64,000 nucleotides of DNA from Vampirovibrio chlorellavorus (GTDB lineage: Bacteria; Cyanobacteriota; Vampirovibrionia; Vampirovibrionales; Vampirovibrionaceae), in NCBI GenBank assembly GCA_001858525.1, contig LAPX01000003.1:79311-143310 (forward strand), in the 5' to 3' direction. Of this stretch, positions 51,617 through 60,217 are shown piece after piece. Each line of letters opens with the position of its first letter. The first letter of the stretch is position 1. The notes below the pieces were generated by a model. It was not told the origin of the DNA and did not search any database. It was given only the letters and a program-made list of their open reading frames with translations. A program made the position numbers and the translations under genes.

Positions 51617-53004
51617 TGAAATTCCCCCGAATGGCCACATGGCTCATGCCGGGTCTTTCCATCAAGCGCTGGGTGGGTATCGCCTCCACCGGCTTTGTTA
51701 TGACCGTGGTGGGGACGGCCTTGCTGCTGAATTTGCAGCCGGTGACCCTGTTTATCGAAAGCCTGAAGTGGCTGGCTCAGCTTTTTCCGGCGCACATTAG
51801 CGGGCCGGTGTTGCTGGGGGGCGGTGCCCTGCTGTTTTATTTTGGCATGCGCAAGACTTACCGCACGCTCAAGGTTGCTTTGCAGCATGAAGGCCGCGAT
51901 GCGGATTTGCTGGAGGCCCTGTTTCGCCAGAATAAACTGATTCATGGCCCTCGTATTGTTGCCATTGGCGGCGGAACCGGCTTATCAACCTTGCTGCGGG
52001 GCGTTAAAAAGTACACTTCCAACATTACGGCCATTGTTACGGTGGGCGATGACGGCGGGAGTTCCGGTCGGCTGCGCATTGAGCACAGCATCATCCCGCC
52101 CGGGGACATTCGCAACTGTATTGCGGCCCTGGCCGATGAGGAACAACTCATTACCGAACTGTTTCAGTACCGCTTTAAAACCGGTTCGGGTCTGGAAGGG
52201 CACAGTTTTGGTAACTTGTTTTTAACCGCCATGTGCCACATTACCGGCGATATGTTCTCGGCCATCAAGGAATCTTCCAAGGTGCTGAACATTTCAGGGC
52301 GGGTTTTGCCCTCCACCTTAGAGAGCATCAAGTTGGCCGCCACCATGGAAGACGGTAGCGAAGTCATTGGGGAATCCCTGATCCCGGAAGCCAAGGGTAA
52401 AATTGCCCGGCTGCGATGCATTCCAGATAACCCCAAGACCATTCCCGATGTGATTGAAGCCATTCAGTCGGCGGAGTTGATTATTTTAGGCCCCGGCAGC
52501 TTGTACACCAGTGTGTTGCCCAACCTGCTCATTTCAGAAATCGCCCAATCTCTGTCCCAGAGCAAAGCCCCCAAATTGTACGTGGCCAATATTATGACCC
52601 AGCCCGGTGAAACCGATGGCTACACCGTGGGCGATCACTTGCAGGCCATTCTGGATCATTGCCCCTACCCCAATGTGGTGAACGGGGTGATTGTGAATAA
52701 CTGGCTGCCCGAGCCGTTGCTGGAAAAGTACCAGAGTTACGGTTATCAGCCGGTGGCATTGGATCGGGAACGCTGTGAATCGCTGGGCGTTCAGGTGGTT
52801 GAAAAACTGCTGGTGGATGAAGCGGAGCATCAGGTGGTGCGTCACAATCCGGCTCAGTTGGGTCGGGCTATTGTGCAGTGGTTCAAGCGGGATTATCCCG
52901 GCAAGTTTAAGCAAATTCAGCAGGCCATGGTGGTGGCGCCCGTGGTGGTGGAACTCCCCCCTGTCGAAGAGCTACCGGTAGAAGCTGAGACTCTCAAGCC
53001 CTAG
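51613..53004 (+). CDS. yvcK: YvcK/GlmR (CofD-like) regulator with membrane anchor
   Basis: The 463-residue protein has two N-terminal membrane helices (about residues 20-42 and 63-83) followed by the YvcK domain: 'RIVAIGGGTGLSTLLRGVKKYTSNITAIVTVGDDGGSSGRLR', 'PPGDIRNCIAALADEE' and 'GHSFGNLFLTAMCHITGDMFSAI'. YvcK/GlmR binds UDP-GlcNAc and directs carbon to cell-wall precursors. The anchored form is like that of cyanobacteria. It overlaps rapZ by four bases; rapZ-yvcK adjacency is widely conserved, often with whiA (absent here). Confidence 0.9.
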   Translation: MMKFPRMATWLMPGLSIKRWVGIASTGFVMTVVGTALLLNLQPVTLFIESLKWLAQLFPAHISGPVLLGGGALLFYFGMRKTYRTLKVALQHEGRDADLLEALFRQNKLIHGPRIVAIGGGTGLSTLLRGVKKYTSNITAIVTVGDDGGSSGRLRIEHSIIPPGDIRNCIAALADEEQLITELFQYRFKTGSGLEGHSFGNLFLTAMCHITGDMFSAIKESSKVLNISGRVLPSTLESIKLAATMEDGSEVIGESLIPEAKGKIARLRCIPDNPKTIPDVIEAIQSAELIILGPGSLYTSVLPNLLISEIAQSLSQSKAPKLYVANIMTQPGETDGYTVGDHLQAILDHCPYPNVVNGVIVNNWLPEPLLEKYQSYGYQPVALDRERCESLGVQVVEKLLVDEAEHQVVRHNPAQLGRAIVQWFKRDYPGKFKQIQQAMVVAPVVVELPPVEELPVEAETLKP

Positions 53005-53172
53005 TTTTTTTGGTTATTTGGTTTTTTAGCCTGTTGTTCAATCGATGTTTGAAACTTTGGCAACATTTTTTATGACTGTGAAAGATTAATGATGATTGTC
53101 AATTGGCAGTAACAAATGCTAGTTTCTTCGTGGTATTTCTTTTCTTACTAATCATAAAATGGATTTCTAATA

Positions 53173-53559
53173 ATGTTGGTTGATTGCCATAAGGTTCACT
53201 TGTCATTGTTGTTTAAAGTTTTTTTTGTTTCTAAACTCTTGCTTTTGTTGATTTTTATTCTTCTGCCTTGCTCGTACTCGGAAGAAGAAATGACCCCTGA
53301 AAGAGCTGCATTCCTCGCTGAGCAAAGGGCTAAAGAAGGTGCCTATTACGCGGCTGCAGAGCGACGTAGGGAAGATTATAACCGTCTCAGGGAAATTGAG
53401 GAGGAAAGAAGAAAGGCAGCTTTTTTCTCAAATCTTCAAAGTTCAGCGAGGCAGTACCAAAATAACCTTCAGATGGATCAACTAATTGATGCCGTAAATA
53501 GGCCACGGTATACGAATTGCAATAACTATGGTGGCATGGTCAACTGTACCAGTTACTAA
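53173..53559 (+). CDS. Small secreted protein of unknown function
   Basis: A 128-residue protein with a hydrophobic signal segment (FKVFFVSKLLLLLIFILLPCSYS, possibly lipoprotein-like with the Cys). The mature part is a charged helix (RAAFLAEQRAKEGAYYAAAERRREDYNRLREIEEERRKAAF) and ends in NCNNYGGMVNCTSY with a likely disulphide. The gene and its flanks are clearly more AT-rich than neighbours and use different codons, suggesting a recent arrival. No strong SD is visible. Family not recognised. Confidence 0.6.
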   Translation: MLVDCHKVHLSLLFKVFFVSKLLLLLIFILLPCSYSEEEMTPERAAFLAEQRAKEGAYYAAAERRREDYNRLREIEEERRKAAFFSNLQSSARQYQNNLQMDQLIDAVNRPRYTNCNNYGGMVNCTSY

Positions 53560-53603
53560 ACTTACTATTTACAACTCTCACCCCCAGAATTTGAGGATTT
53601 TTT

Positions 53604-54512
53604 GTGTCCGTTCACACCCAGCCTGCTTCTGACGAGTCCCGTTTGACCAAGCGTACCGTTCAGACGGTGGCTTCCCTGCGTCGTAAGACGGAGAAAGGCC
53701 AAAAATTGGTCACTTTAACCTGCTACGACTTCAGCACGGCCCGTATTCTGGATGATGCTGGGGTGGACTTGCTGTTGGTGGGCGATTCTTTGGCGATGAC
53801 GGTGTTGGGGCACCCCAATACCTTGAGTGTGACTGTGGATGAGATGCTGCATCACGTCAAGGCGGTCAGCCGTGGGGCCCGGCATGCCTTTGTGGTGGCC
53901 GATATGCCCTTTATGAGCTATCAGACCGGATGGATTGAGGCCACTAAAAATGCCGGACGATTCATTCAGGAAGGCGGCGCCCAGGCCGTCAAGCTGGAAG
54001 GTGCCTCGGATGGGGTAATTGAAGTGGTGCGTCATCTGGTGGAAATTGGCATCCCGGTGGTGGGCCATTTGGGCTTTACCCCGCAAATGTTGAATACGCT
54101 GGGGGGCTTCAAGGTTCAGGCTAAAAATCTGGATGACGTGAAGAAATTGCTGAATGATGCCATGCGCCTGCAGGAAGCAGGTGTTTTCGCCTTGGTACTG
54201 GAAATGGTGCCGGTGGAAGTGGCCGATTTGATTACCCGACAGTTGAAAATTCCCACCATTGGGATTGGGGCGGGCAATGTCTGTGATGGCCAGATTTTGG
54301 TGATTGATGATTTACTGGGGCGTTACAGCGAGTTGAGCCCTCGCTTTGTGCGGCGGTATATGGATTCCAAGGCCTTGATTCAGCAAGCCGTTACCGACTA
54401 TGCCGCCGATATTCAAAGTGGCAATTTCCCGGACAATGCCGTGGAAGCCTTTCCCTTTCCGCCGGAGGGTATGGCAGAGTTGTCTCAATTAACAGCCTCT
54501 TTAGCCCCTTAG
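53604..54512 (+). CDS. panB: 3-methyl-2-oxobutanoate hydroxymethyltransferase
   Basis: The 302-residue TIM-barrel enzyme makes ketopantoate from ketoisovalerate and methylene-THF, the first step to pantothenate. Family motifs are intact: 'LVTLTCYDFSTARILDDAGVDLLLVGDSLAMTVLGHPNTLSVTVDEM', 'ADMPFMSYQ', 'AVKLEGASDG', 'HLGFTPQMLNTLGGFKVQ', and 'TIGIGAGNVCDGQILVIDDLLG'. The start is a GTG with GAGG six bases upstream. panC follows 1.3 kb downstream, separated by an unknown gene, and coaE for the same route is earlier in the window. Confidence 0.95.
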   Translation: MSVHTQPASDESRLTKRTVQTVASLRRKTEKGQKLVTLTCYDFSTARILDDAGVDLLLVGDSLAMTVLGHPNTLSVTVDEMLHHVKAVSRGARHAFVVADMPFMSYQTGWIEATKNAGRFIQEGGAQAVKLEGASDGVIEVVRHLVEIGIPVVGHLGFTPQMLNTLGGFKVQAKNLDDVKKLLNDAMRLQEAGVFALVLEMVPVEVADLITRQLKIPTIGIGAGNVCDGQILVIDDLLGRYSELSPRFVRRYMDSKALIQQAVTDYAADIQSGNFPDNAVEAFPFPPEGMAELSQLTASLAP

Positions 54513-54793
54513 GCAGTGCTTTTTAAAGACCAAAACCTCCTGTTTTTTAGACCAAACCTGAATTTAGCTAATAAAAACAAGTGAAAAACTCTGTTTGAGA
54601 GTGTTGCGGTCTCATAACTTGTATGTTAGTTTTCTTTTCGGTTTCATAGAAATTAAATTGTTGAGGGACATTAATAAGCGGGGGCAATAAGCTGCGTGAG
54701 GCAGTTCCCTTGGCTGTTAATAGAATATATAAAATAAACAAATAATTTCTTGTGAAATTAACTGGAGTCGTGTTTTTACAGGAGATGAATTTT

Positions 54794-55516
54794 ATGGTTT
54801 TTACTCTTTCTTCGCCCGTTGGTCAAAATAACGCTGTTCGCCCCTCTGCGTCCAGTGTTCGCCCGTCGCGTAAATTCGTTCAACCCATGGCCACCCAAAA
54901 AAAGTCTGAGGATAAAACGCCAAAAGCCTTTAAATCTTTTGCCGATAATTTAAAAGCCAAGTTAGAGGGACTGACCTCTCAAATTCCTGATGAGGTGAAG
55001 CAAAAAGCCCAGGAAGCCGCCGCTAAAGCGAATGAGGTGGTGGATGCTTACGTTCCTCAGGAAAACCGCAAGGCCATTGAAGAAAAGCTTCAAAAAACGG
55101 TCGAGTCCTTTAATCCGGATGATTTGGAAGGGTATAAAGCCAACCTGAAAGAGCTGAGCGATGAGTTGGCTGAAACCGTTCCGGATGAAGACATGAAGAA
55201 GGTGGTTGATACCTACCTCAAAAGCTTTTTGGCACTGCAGTCCGTCATTCTGGATTCAGTGAAAGATGTCGGCGGTTCTGCCATGAAAGTGGCTTCCGGT
55301 GAGGCTTCGGTTGGCGATTTTACAGATCAGTATCGAAAAACGTTTGTAAAAGCCCACCAGGATACTTTCAAAGCGAACACTGGTATTCTAAAAGCCAACG
55401 TGCGTTTGGGCGGGGAACTGTTCAAGCGTGTGCTGGGCGGTGGCAAAGCCCCCAAAGCGCCCGCGGAGGACACTGCCAAAGCGGACGTGAAATCTGACGA
55501 GCGTAAACAGGATTAA
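54794..55516 (+). CDS. Amphipathic-helix (apolipoprotein-like) protein, unknown role
   Basis: A 240-residue protein with a disordered N-terminus (MVFTLSSPVGQNNAVRPSASSV) and long amphipathic helices of Lys/Glu/Ala (LKAKLEGLTSQIPDEVKQKAQEAAAKANEVV), like phasin or apolipoprotein-type proteins. The start at 54794 is preferred because AGGAG lies nine bases upstream; in-frame ATGs at 54785 and before are too close or lack SD. No signal peptide. It stands between panB and panC with its own terminator, so it is not simply part of a pan operon. Phasin is only one possible reading. Confidence 0.6.
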   Translation: MVFTLSSPVGQNNAVRPSASSVRPSRKFVQPMATQKKSEDKTPKAFKSFADNLKAKLEGLTSQIPDEVKQKAQEAAAKANEVVDAYVPQENRKAIEEKLQKTVESFNPDDLEGYKANLKELSDELAETVPDEDMKKVVDTYLKSFLALQSVILDSVKDVGGSAMKVASGEASVGDFTDQYRKTFVKAHQDTFKANTGILKANVRLGGELFKRVLGGGKAPKAPAEDTAKADVKSDERKQD

Positions 55517-55543
55517 TTCACTATAAATAATCAATAAGCAAAT

Positions 55544-55580
55544 AGGCCTGCTTGCCCTGCAAGTGGGTCTGTTTGTTTTT
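55544..55580 (+). terminator. Terminator of the amphipathic-helix gene
   Basis: An 11-bp stem with wobbles (AGGCCTGCTTG with CAAGTGGGTCT), a 5-base loop and a T-rich tail (GTTTGTTTTT). Confidence 0.7.
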
Positions 55581-55769
55581 AGGGGTGACCTGAACTCCCG
55601 GTTGGACCGAGGCCCTCACCTTTATTGGGGGCCATCCCTTGTGTGACAATGAAGGGCGCAGTTTGAATGTTGTGCAGCAGTTCCCCAAGAGTCCTCGAAT
55701 GCGGTTTTAGAGACTATTTAAAGATCCATCCGTAATTAAGAGGCTAAATATAGGAAGAGACCACCCATT

Positions 55770-56639
55770 ATGTTTCTTTTCACCACAGTGGCAGACTACC
55801 GCACCCAACGCAGGGACTGGCAGGGCAAAACCTTGGCCTTGGTGCCCACCATGGGGGCTTTGCACCAAGGGCATCAGGCCCTGATCCGGGAAGCTCGGGC
55901 TTTGGCCGATGTGGTGGTGGTCAGTATTTTTGTAAACCCGCTACAGTTTGGCCCGCAAGAGGATTTGGCCGCTTACCCCCGCCCCAAAGATCAGGATTTG
56001 GCCATTTGTGAGCAACTGGGGGTAGACGCTGTGTTTTATCCCAGTCCACTGGAGATGTACCCGGATGGCCCAGACCATGTGACCCGTGTGGTGCCGCCCG
56101 CTTCCATGACCGAGGGGTTCTGCGGGGCTTTTCGGCCGGGCCATTTTGAGGGCGTGGCCACGGTGGTATTGAAGCTCTTTTCCATCACCCAGCCGGATTT
56201 TGCCGTGTTTGGGGAGAAAGATGCCCAGCAGCTGGCTATTATTCAAAAAATGGTGCACGATCTCAATTTGCCGGTGCGCATTGTGCCCCATCCTACCCTG
56301 CGGAACGAGCGAGGGCTGGCCCTCAGTTCCCGCAATCAGTATCTTAAAACGCCTCAGGAGCAGGAGGCCGCCCTGTGCCTGTCCCAAATTCTGTCTGGGG
56401 TTCAACAAGCGCTAACAGAAGCAACAGCGCCCTTGCCGGCTGAGAAGATCTTAGAGCGGCTTCAGGCCGCGGTGTTGGCCCCTTGGCAAGCTGGTCCGGT
56501 TTCTGTGCGTGTGCAATACCTGGCAGCCGTGGATCCGGTGACTTTTCAACCAGTTTCCCAGTTGCAGCCCGGGGTTCGTGTGCTCATTGCCGCCTACGTC
56601 AATCAGGTTCGCCTGATCGATAACTGTTTGCTCACCTGA
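55770..56639 (+). CDS. panC: Pantothenate synthetase
   Basis: The 289-residue enzyme condenses pantoate and beta-alanine with ATP. The class-I-like signatures are present: 'LVPTMGALHQGHQALIREA' (HxGH), 'VVSIFVNPLQFGPQEDLAAYPRP', 'GAFRPGHFEGVATVVLKLFSITQPDFAVFGEKDAQQLAII', 'VPHPTLRNERGLALSSRNQYL' (the KMSKS counterpart). Length is normal. The gene is convergent with a small membrane protein gene at its 3' end, leaving one base between. Confidence 0.95.
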   Translation: MFLFTTVADYRTQRRDWQGKTLALVPTMGALHQGHQALIREARALADVVVVSIFVNPLQFGPQEDLAAYPRPKDQDLAICEQLGVDAVFYPSPLEMYPDGPDHVTRVVPPASMTEGFCGAFRPGHFEGVATVVLKLFSITQPDFAVFGEKDAQQLAIIQKMVHDLNLPVRIVPHPTLRNERGLALSSRNQYLKTPQEQEAALCLSQILSGVQQALTEATAPLPAEKILERLQAAVLAPWQAGPVSVRVQYLAAVDPVTFQPVSQLQPGVRVLIAAYVNQVRLIDNCLLT

Positions 56640-56640
56640 T

Positions 56641-56907
56641 TTAGTAGGTGGAAAAGCGATCCCCTTTGCTTTTATCGATATCTTTTTCTCGAAAGCCCGC
56701 TGCGCTGGGTTGATCGGAATCGCTGCCGAATTGTCCGGACATTTTGCGGTTTTCTGCCTCAATGGCTTTATTTTGGTTGGATTTCTCTACTATGGGGCTG
56801 TAAGCGTCGCTGTAGTATGAGTCTGAACGCCATGCAAAGCTGATAATGACCACAGCCACACAAAACAGTCCTACATAGAACAGTATTAGTTTTTCCTGCT
56901 TGGTCAT
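56641..56907 (-). CDS. Small single-span membrane protein, unknown function
   Basis: An 88-residue protein (MTKQEKLILFYVGLFCVAVVIISFAW...) with one membrane segment at residues 7-27 and a polar, charged tail (about 60 residues, Ser/Asp/Lys-rich). The start could be six residues earlier (56925). Neither start has a strong SD. It abuts panC end to end. No family recognised. Confidence 0.5.
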   Translation of the reverse strand: MTKQEKLILFYVGLFCVAVVIISFAWRSDSYYSDAYSPIVEKSNQNKAIEAENRKMSGQFGSDSDQPSAAGFREKDIDKSKGDRFSTY

Positions 56908-57148
56908 AATCTGCACACATTCCAATCAACGAGAACAGGGCTTTAACCACGTTATACCCGTATTGCTATTATTTCACTCCTTTTCATGACTCAATATCGA
57001 CTAAATAACGGAGCTGCCACAAGACTGTTGAAATCGGGTGGGTGGTGATGTTTGGGAGAGTGTGCGTGTTGACTTGCCTCTTTCCTCTTGCCAAAATACT
57101 GCTAACACTCTCACGTGAACGTATAAGTTTGTCTTGTTTTTACCAACT

Positions 57149-57170
57149 TTAACCTTGACGTCAACGTTAA
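57149..57170. promoter_or_regulatory. 22-bp near-perfect palindromic operator
   Basis: A TTGACGTCAA core (57155-57164) is flanked by TTAAC on the left and GTTAA on the right, with only one mismatched pair (positions 57154 and 57165). It overlaps the -35 element of the promoter upstream of the MerR-type gene, the position of a repressor or autoregulatory site. Confidence 0.7.
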
Positions 57171-57183
57171 TCTGGTTTACTCT
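57155..57183 (+). promoter_or_regulatory. Candidate promoter of the merR-suf unit
   Basis: TTGACG (57155-57160), a 17-base spacer, and TACTCT (57178-57183). The -35 lies inside the palindrome, so regulator binding would block polymerase. Confidence 0.45.
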
Positions 57184-57325
57184 GATACCAGAGAGTCGAT
57201 AGCGAATCTCACTATTCTCAACCATTCTCATATCAGGCTCAACTGATCACACCGCTTAAAGACTGCCGGATTCTATTTCCCGGGCTGGTCCCATCTGGCG
57301 GTTTGTCCCCGGAGGTATTTACAGT

Positions 57326-57847
57326 ATGTCAAAGCAGTCGCCAAGCAGTGACCCTTTAGAAGTGGCCTCTCCGGATGCCGTGACGGAAACGGCTGCTGGT
57401 AGCGACTCCTTTCTGACTATTGGGGCCCTGGCCAAGTTGTGCAATGTGACGGTGAGAACCTTGCGCTACTATGAAGAAATGGACCTGATTGGCCCGGTCA
57501 AGCGCTCTAGTGGGAAGTATCGCCTTTACAATCATCAGTCTTTGAAGCGCATCAATGCGGTTTTGGCTTTGCAGGGTTTAAATTTCTCGCTGGATGAGAT
57601 TTTGAAAGTATTGGGCCCGTATTCCAAAAGTCGCAGTTATTCCAAGCAGGAGCAAATCGCCCACACCCGGGAATCGCTCAGTCAGCAAAAGCAGTTCATT
57701 CATGACAAAATTACACAGCTCAACACCCTGAATCAGGACATTGAGCACCGCCTGAATCTTCTGGATAAGGTGTGCAGCCCCTGCCACGAAACCGCTCCCC
57801 ACGAGCATTGCGCCGAGCAGTGTTCGTTTCTGGAAGTGCATAATTAG
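57326..57847 (+). CDS. MerR-family regulator with Cys cluster, upstream of suf genes
   Basis: A 173-residue regulator. The N-terminal winged helix-turn-helix (residues 28-98: FLTIGALAKLCNVTVRTLRYYEEMDLIGPVKRSSGKYRLYN) is typical MerR. A coiled-coil dimer helix follows (about 110-148). The C-terminus holds C150-x2-C153 and C162-x3-C166 with His154, His159 and His161 close by, a potential metal or Fe-S site. It lies 72 bases before sufB in the same direction and after a palindromic operator, so it probably controls the suf operon and itself. This differs from SufR and IscR; Fe-S sensing is an inference. Confidence 0.8.
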   Translation: MSKQSPSSDPLEVASPDAVTETAAGSDSFLTIGALAKLCNVTVRTLRYYEEMDLIGPVKRSSGKYRLYNHQSLKRINAVLALQGLNFSLDEILKVLGPYSKSRSYSKQEQIAHTRESLSQQKQFIHDKITQLNTLNQDIEHRLNLLDKVCSPCHETAPHEHCAEQCSFLEVHN

Positions 57848-57919
57848 TATCCCCTTTTACCGCAATCCCAAAGTTCAACCGGACTTTACAGTATTGAACC
57901 CCGAATGGAGTCACCCGGC

Positions 57920-59359
57920 ATGAAAAGCCTCGAATCCCTTACCAATCAGGAATATAAATACGGTTTCAAGACCGAGATTGAGTCCGATACCATTCCCAAG
58001 GGCTTAACCGAGGATACTGTGCGCCTGATTTCCCAGAAAAAAGGCGAGCCGGAGTGGATGCTGGATTTCAGACTCAATGCCTTTCGGCAATGGTTGAAGA
58101 TGGAAACGCCGGAGTGGGCGCATCTCAACTATCCGCCCATCGATTATCAGGACATCATTTATTACTCCGCGCCCAAGCCACCCAAGGCCAAGCTGCAAAG
58201 CCTGGATGAAGTGGACCCTGAATTGCTGCGCACCTTCGATAAGCTGGGACTGCCCTTGTCGGAGCAGAAGCGTTTGGCCAACGTGGCCGTGGATGCCGTA
58301 TTTGACAGCGTTTCCGTGGCTACCACCTTCAAGAAAGACTTACTCAAGCATGGGGTGGTGTTTTGCTCCATCTCTGAGGCGCTGCATACCTACCCGGATT
58401 TGGTTAAACAGTACATGGGTAGCGTGGTGCCGGTCACCGATAACTACTTTGCCGCTTTGAACTCAGCGGTGTTTACCGATGGCTCTTTTGTCTACATTCC
58501 CAAAGGCGTCAAGTGCCCTATGGAACTGTCCACCTACTTCCGCATTAACACGGAAGGCTCCGGTCAGTTTGAACGCACCCTGATTATTGCCGATGAGGGC
58601 AGCCAGGTCAGCTATCTGGAAGGCTGTACGGCCCCCAAGTTCGATACCAACCAGTTACACGCCGCTGTGGTGGAACTGTACGCGGCTAAAAACGCCGATA
58701 TTAAATATTCCACAGTGCAAAACTGGTTCTCCGGCGATCCCAAGACCGGCAAGGGCGGTATCTACAACTTCGTCACCAAGCGCGGTCGCTGCGCCGGAGA
58801 AAACGCCAAAATCTCCTGGACCCAGGTGGAAACCGGGTCGGCCATTACCTGGAAATACCCCAGCTGCATTCTGGAAGGGGATAATTCCGTGGGCGAGTTT
58901 TACTCGGTGGCCCTGACCAATCACCTGCAACAGGCCGATACCGGCACCAAGATGATTCATATCGGCAAAAACACCAAAAGCACCATTATTTCCAAGGGTA
59001 TTTCTGCCGGAAAATCCAGCAACTCCTACCGGGGACAGGTATCCATCAAAAAATCCGCCGAAGGGGCTCGCAACTACACCCAGTGCGACTCCATGTTGAT
59101 TGGCGGCGCCTGTCAGGCCAACACCTTCCCCTATGTGGATGTGGCCAACCCCACTGCCCAGGTGGAGCACGAAGCCTCCACCTCCAAAATCAGCGAAGAC
59201 CAATTGTTCTACTTCCACCAGCGGGGCATTGGCACGGAAGATGCCGTATCGGCTATCATCAACGGGTTCTGCAAAGATGTTTTCCGGGAGTTACCCGGAG
59301 AGTTCGCTGTGGAAGCCACCCGCCTGCTGGGCCTGAAACTGGAAAACAGCGTCGGCTAA
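57920..59359 (+). CDS. sufB: Fe-S cluster assembly protein SufB
   Basis: The 479-residue core scaffold subunit of SufBC2D. Family segments in order: '[42 protein letters not shown]', '[35 protein letters not shown]', '[24 protein letters not shown]', '[20 protein letters not shown]', '[11 protein letters not shown]', '[44 protein letters not shown]'. The start at 57920 is used because GGAG is nine bases upstream, rather than 57905, which has none. First structural gene of sufBCDSU. Confidence 0.95.
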   Translation: MKSLESLTNQEYKYGFKTEIESDTIPKGLTEDTVRLISQKKGEPEWMLDFRLNAFRQWLKMETPEWAHLNYPPIDYQDIIYYSAPKPPKAKLQSLDEVDPELLRTFDKLGLPLSEQKRLANVAVDAVFDSVSVATTFKKDLLKHGVVFCSISEALHTYPDLVKQYMGSVVPVTDNYFAALNSAVFTDGSFVYIPKGVKCPMELSTYFRINTEGSGQFERTLIIADEGSQVSYLEGCTAPKFDTNQLHAAVVELYAAKNADIKYSTVQNWFSGDPKTGKGGIYNFVTKRGRCAGENAKISWTQVETGSAITWKYPSCILEGDNSVGEFYSVALTNHLQQADTGTKMIHIGKNTKSTIISKGISAGKSSNSYRGQVSIKKSAEGARNYTQCDSMLIGGACQANTFPYVDVANPTAQVEHEASTSKISEDQLFYFHQRGIGTEDAVSAIINGFCKDVFRELPGEFAVEATRLLGLKLENSVG

Positions 59360-59431
59360 ATTTCTTTCTAAGAATTCTTTCTAAATAAGAACCAGTCTCA
59401 ATTGATTTTAAATAACGGAGAAATCCCCATC

Positions 59432-60217
59432 GTGACCACGCCCATTCTTGAAGTGAAAAACCTCCACGCCAGCGTCAACGGCGTCGCCATTCTGAATGGC
59501 ATCAACCTGACCGTCAATCCCGGTGAAGTGCATGCCATTATGGGGCCCAATGGCTCCGGCAAAAGTACCTTGTCCAAGGTATTGGTAGGACACCCCGCCT
59601 TTGAAGTGACCGAGGGCGAAGTGTTGTACAACGGCAAAAACTTGCTGGAGCTGGAAGCGGAAGAACGGGCCCGGGATGGCGTGTTTCTGGCCTTTCAGTA
59701 CCCGGTGGAAGTGCCGGGCGTAAACAACGCCGGTTTTCTGCGGATGGCTTACAACGCCAAAATGGTGCATCAGGGCAAAGACGAGCTGGATCCCCTGGAA
59801 TTTGAAGACCTGCTGGCTGAAAAGGCCAAAGTGGTGGAAATGGACCCTGAACTGCTGAACAACCGCTCGGTGAACGAAGGTTTTTCCGGCGGGGAGAAAA
59901 AGCGTAACGAGATTCTGCAAATGGCTGTTCTGGAACCTACCCTGGCCGTTCTCGATGAGACCGATTCCGGTCTGGACATTGACGCCCTGCGCATTGTGGC
60001 CAATGGGGTCAACCAGTTACGCACCGCCGACAATGGCATGATTCTGGTCACCCACTACCAGCGTTTGCTGAACTACATTGTGCCCGATTATGTGCACGTG
60101 TTGGCCGAAGGGCGCATCATCAAATCCGGTGGCAAGGAACTGGCCCTGGAACTGGAAGAAAAAGGCTACGACTGGCTGCTTGAAAAAGCGGGTCTGCTAG
60201 CCGGACAAGAGGCGTAA
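59432..60217 (+). CDS. sufC: SufC ATPase of the SUF complex
   Basis: A 261-residue ABC-type ATPase that drives the SufBD scaffold. Walker A is 'GPNGSGKST', signature '[11 protein letters not shown]', Walker B '[16 protein letters not shown]' (the SufC form with Asp-Glu-Thr-Asp-Ser), and the H-loop 'VTHYQRLL'. GTG start at 59432 with GGAG upstream; the frame also opens at 59402 but adds ten residues without SD. Stop and the sufD ATG overlap (TAATG). Confidence 0.95.
   Translation: MTTPILEVKNLHASVNGVAILNGINLTVNPGEVHAIMGPNGSGKSTLSKVLVGHPAFEVTEGEVLYNGKNLLELEAEERARDGVFLAFQYPVEVPGVNNAGFLRMAYNAKMVHQGKDELDPLEFEDLLAEKAKVVEMDPELLNNRSVNEGFSGGEKKRNEILQMAVLEPTLAVLDETDSGLDIDALRIVANGVNQLRTADNGMILVTHYQRLLNYIVPDYVHVLAEGRIIKSGGKELALELEEKGYDWLLEKAGLLAGQEA

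Larger units (their letters stand above)
56926..57325. other. Regulatory region upstream of the suf regulator
   Basis: No convincing gene in these 400 bases; a short minus-strand frame inside (57001-57231) has no family character. The right half contains the 57149-57170 palindrome and a promoter for the merR-sufBCDSU unit. AGGAGG-like GGAGG lies about nine bases before the regulator start. Confidence 0.5.

Noticed and set aside
57001..57231. A 76-codon minus-strand frame upstream of the MerR gene
   Set aside because: It overlaps the palindromic operator and promoter, has no SD and no family character.
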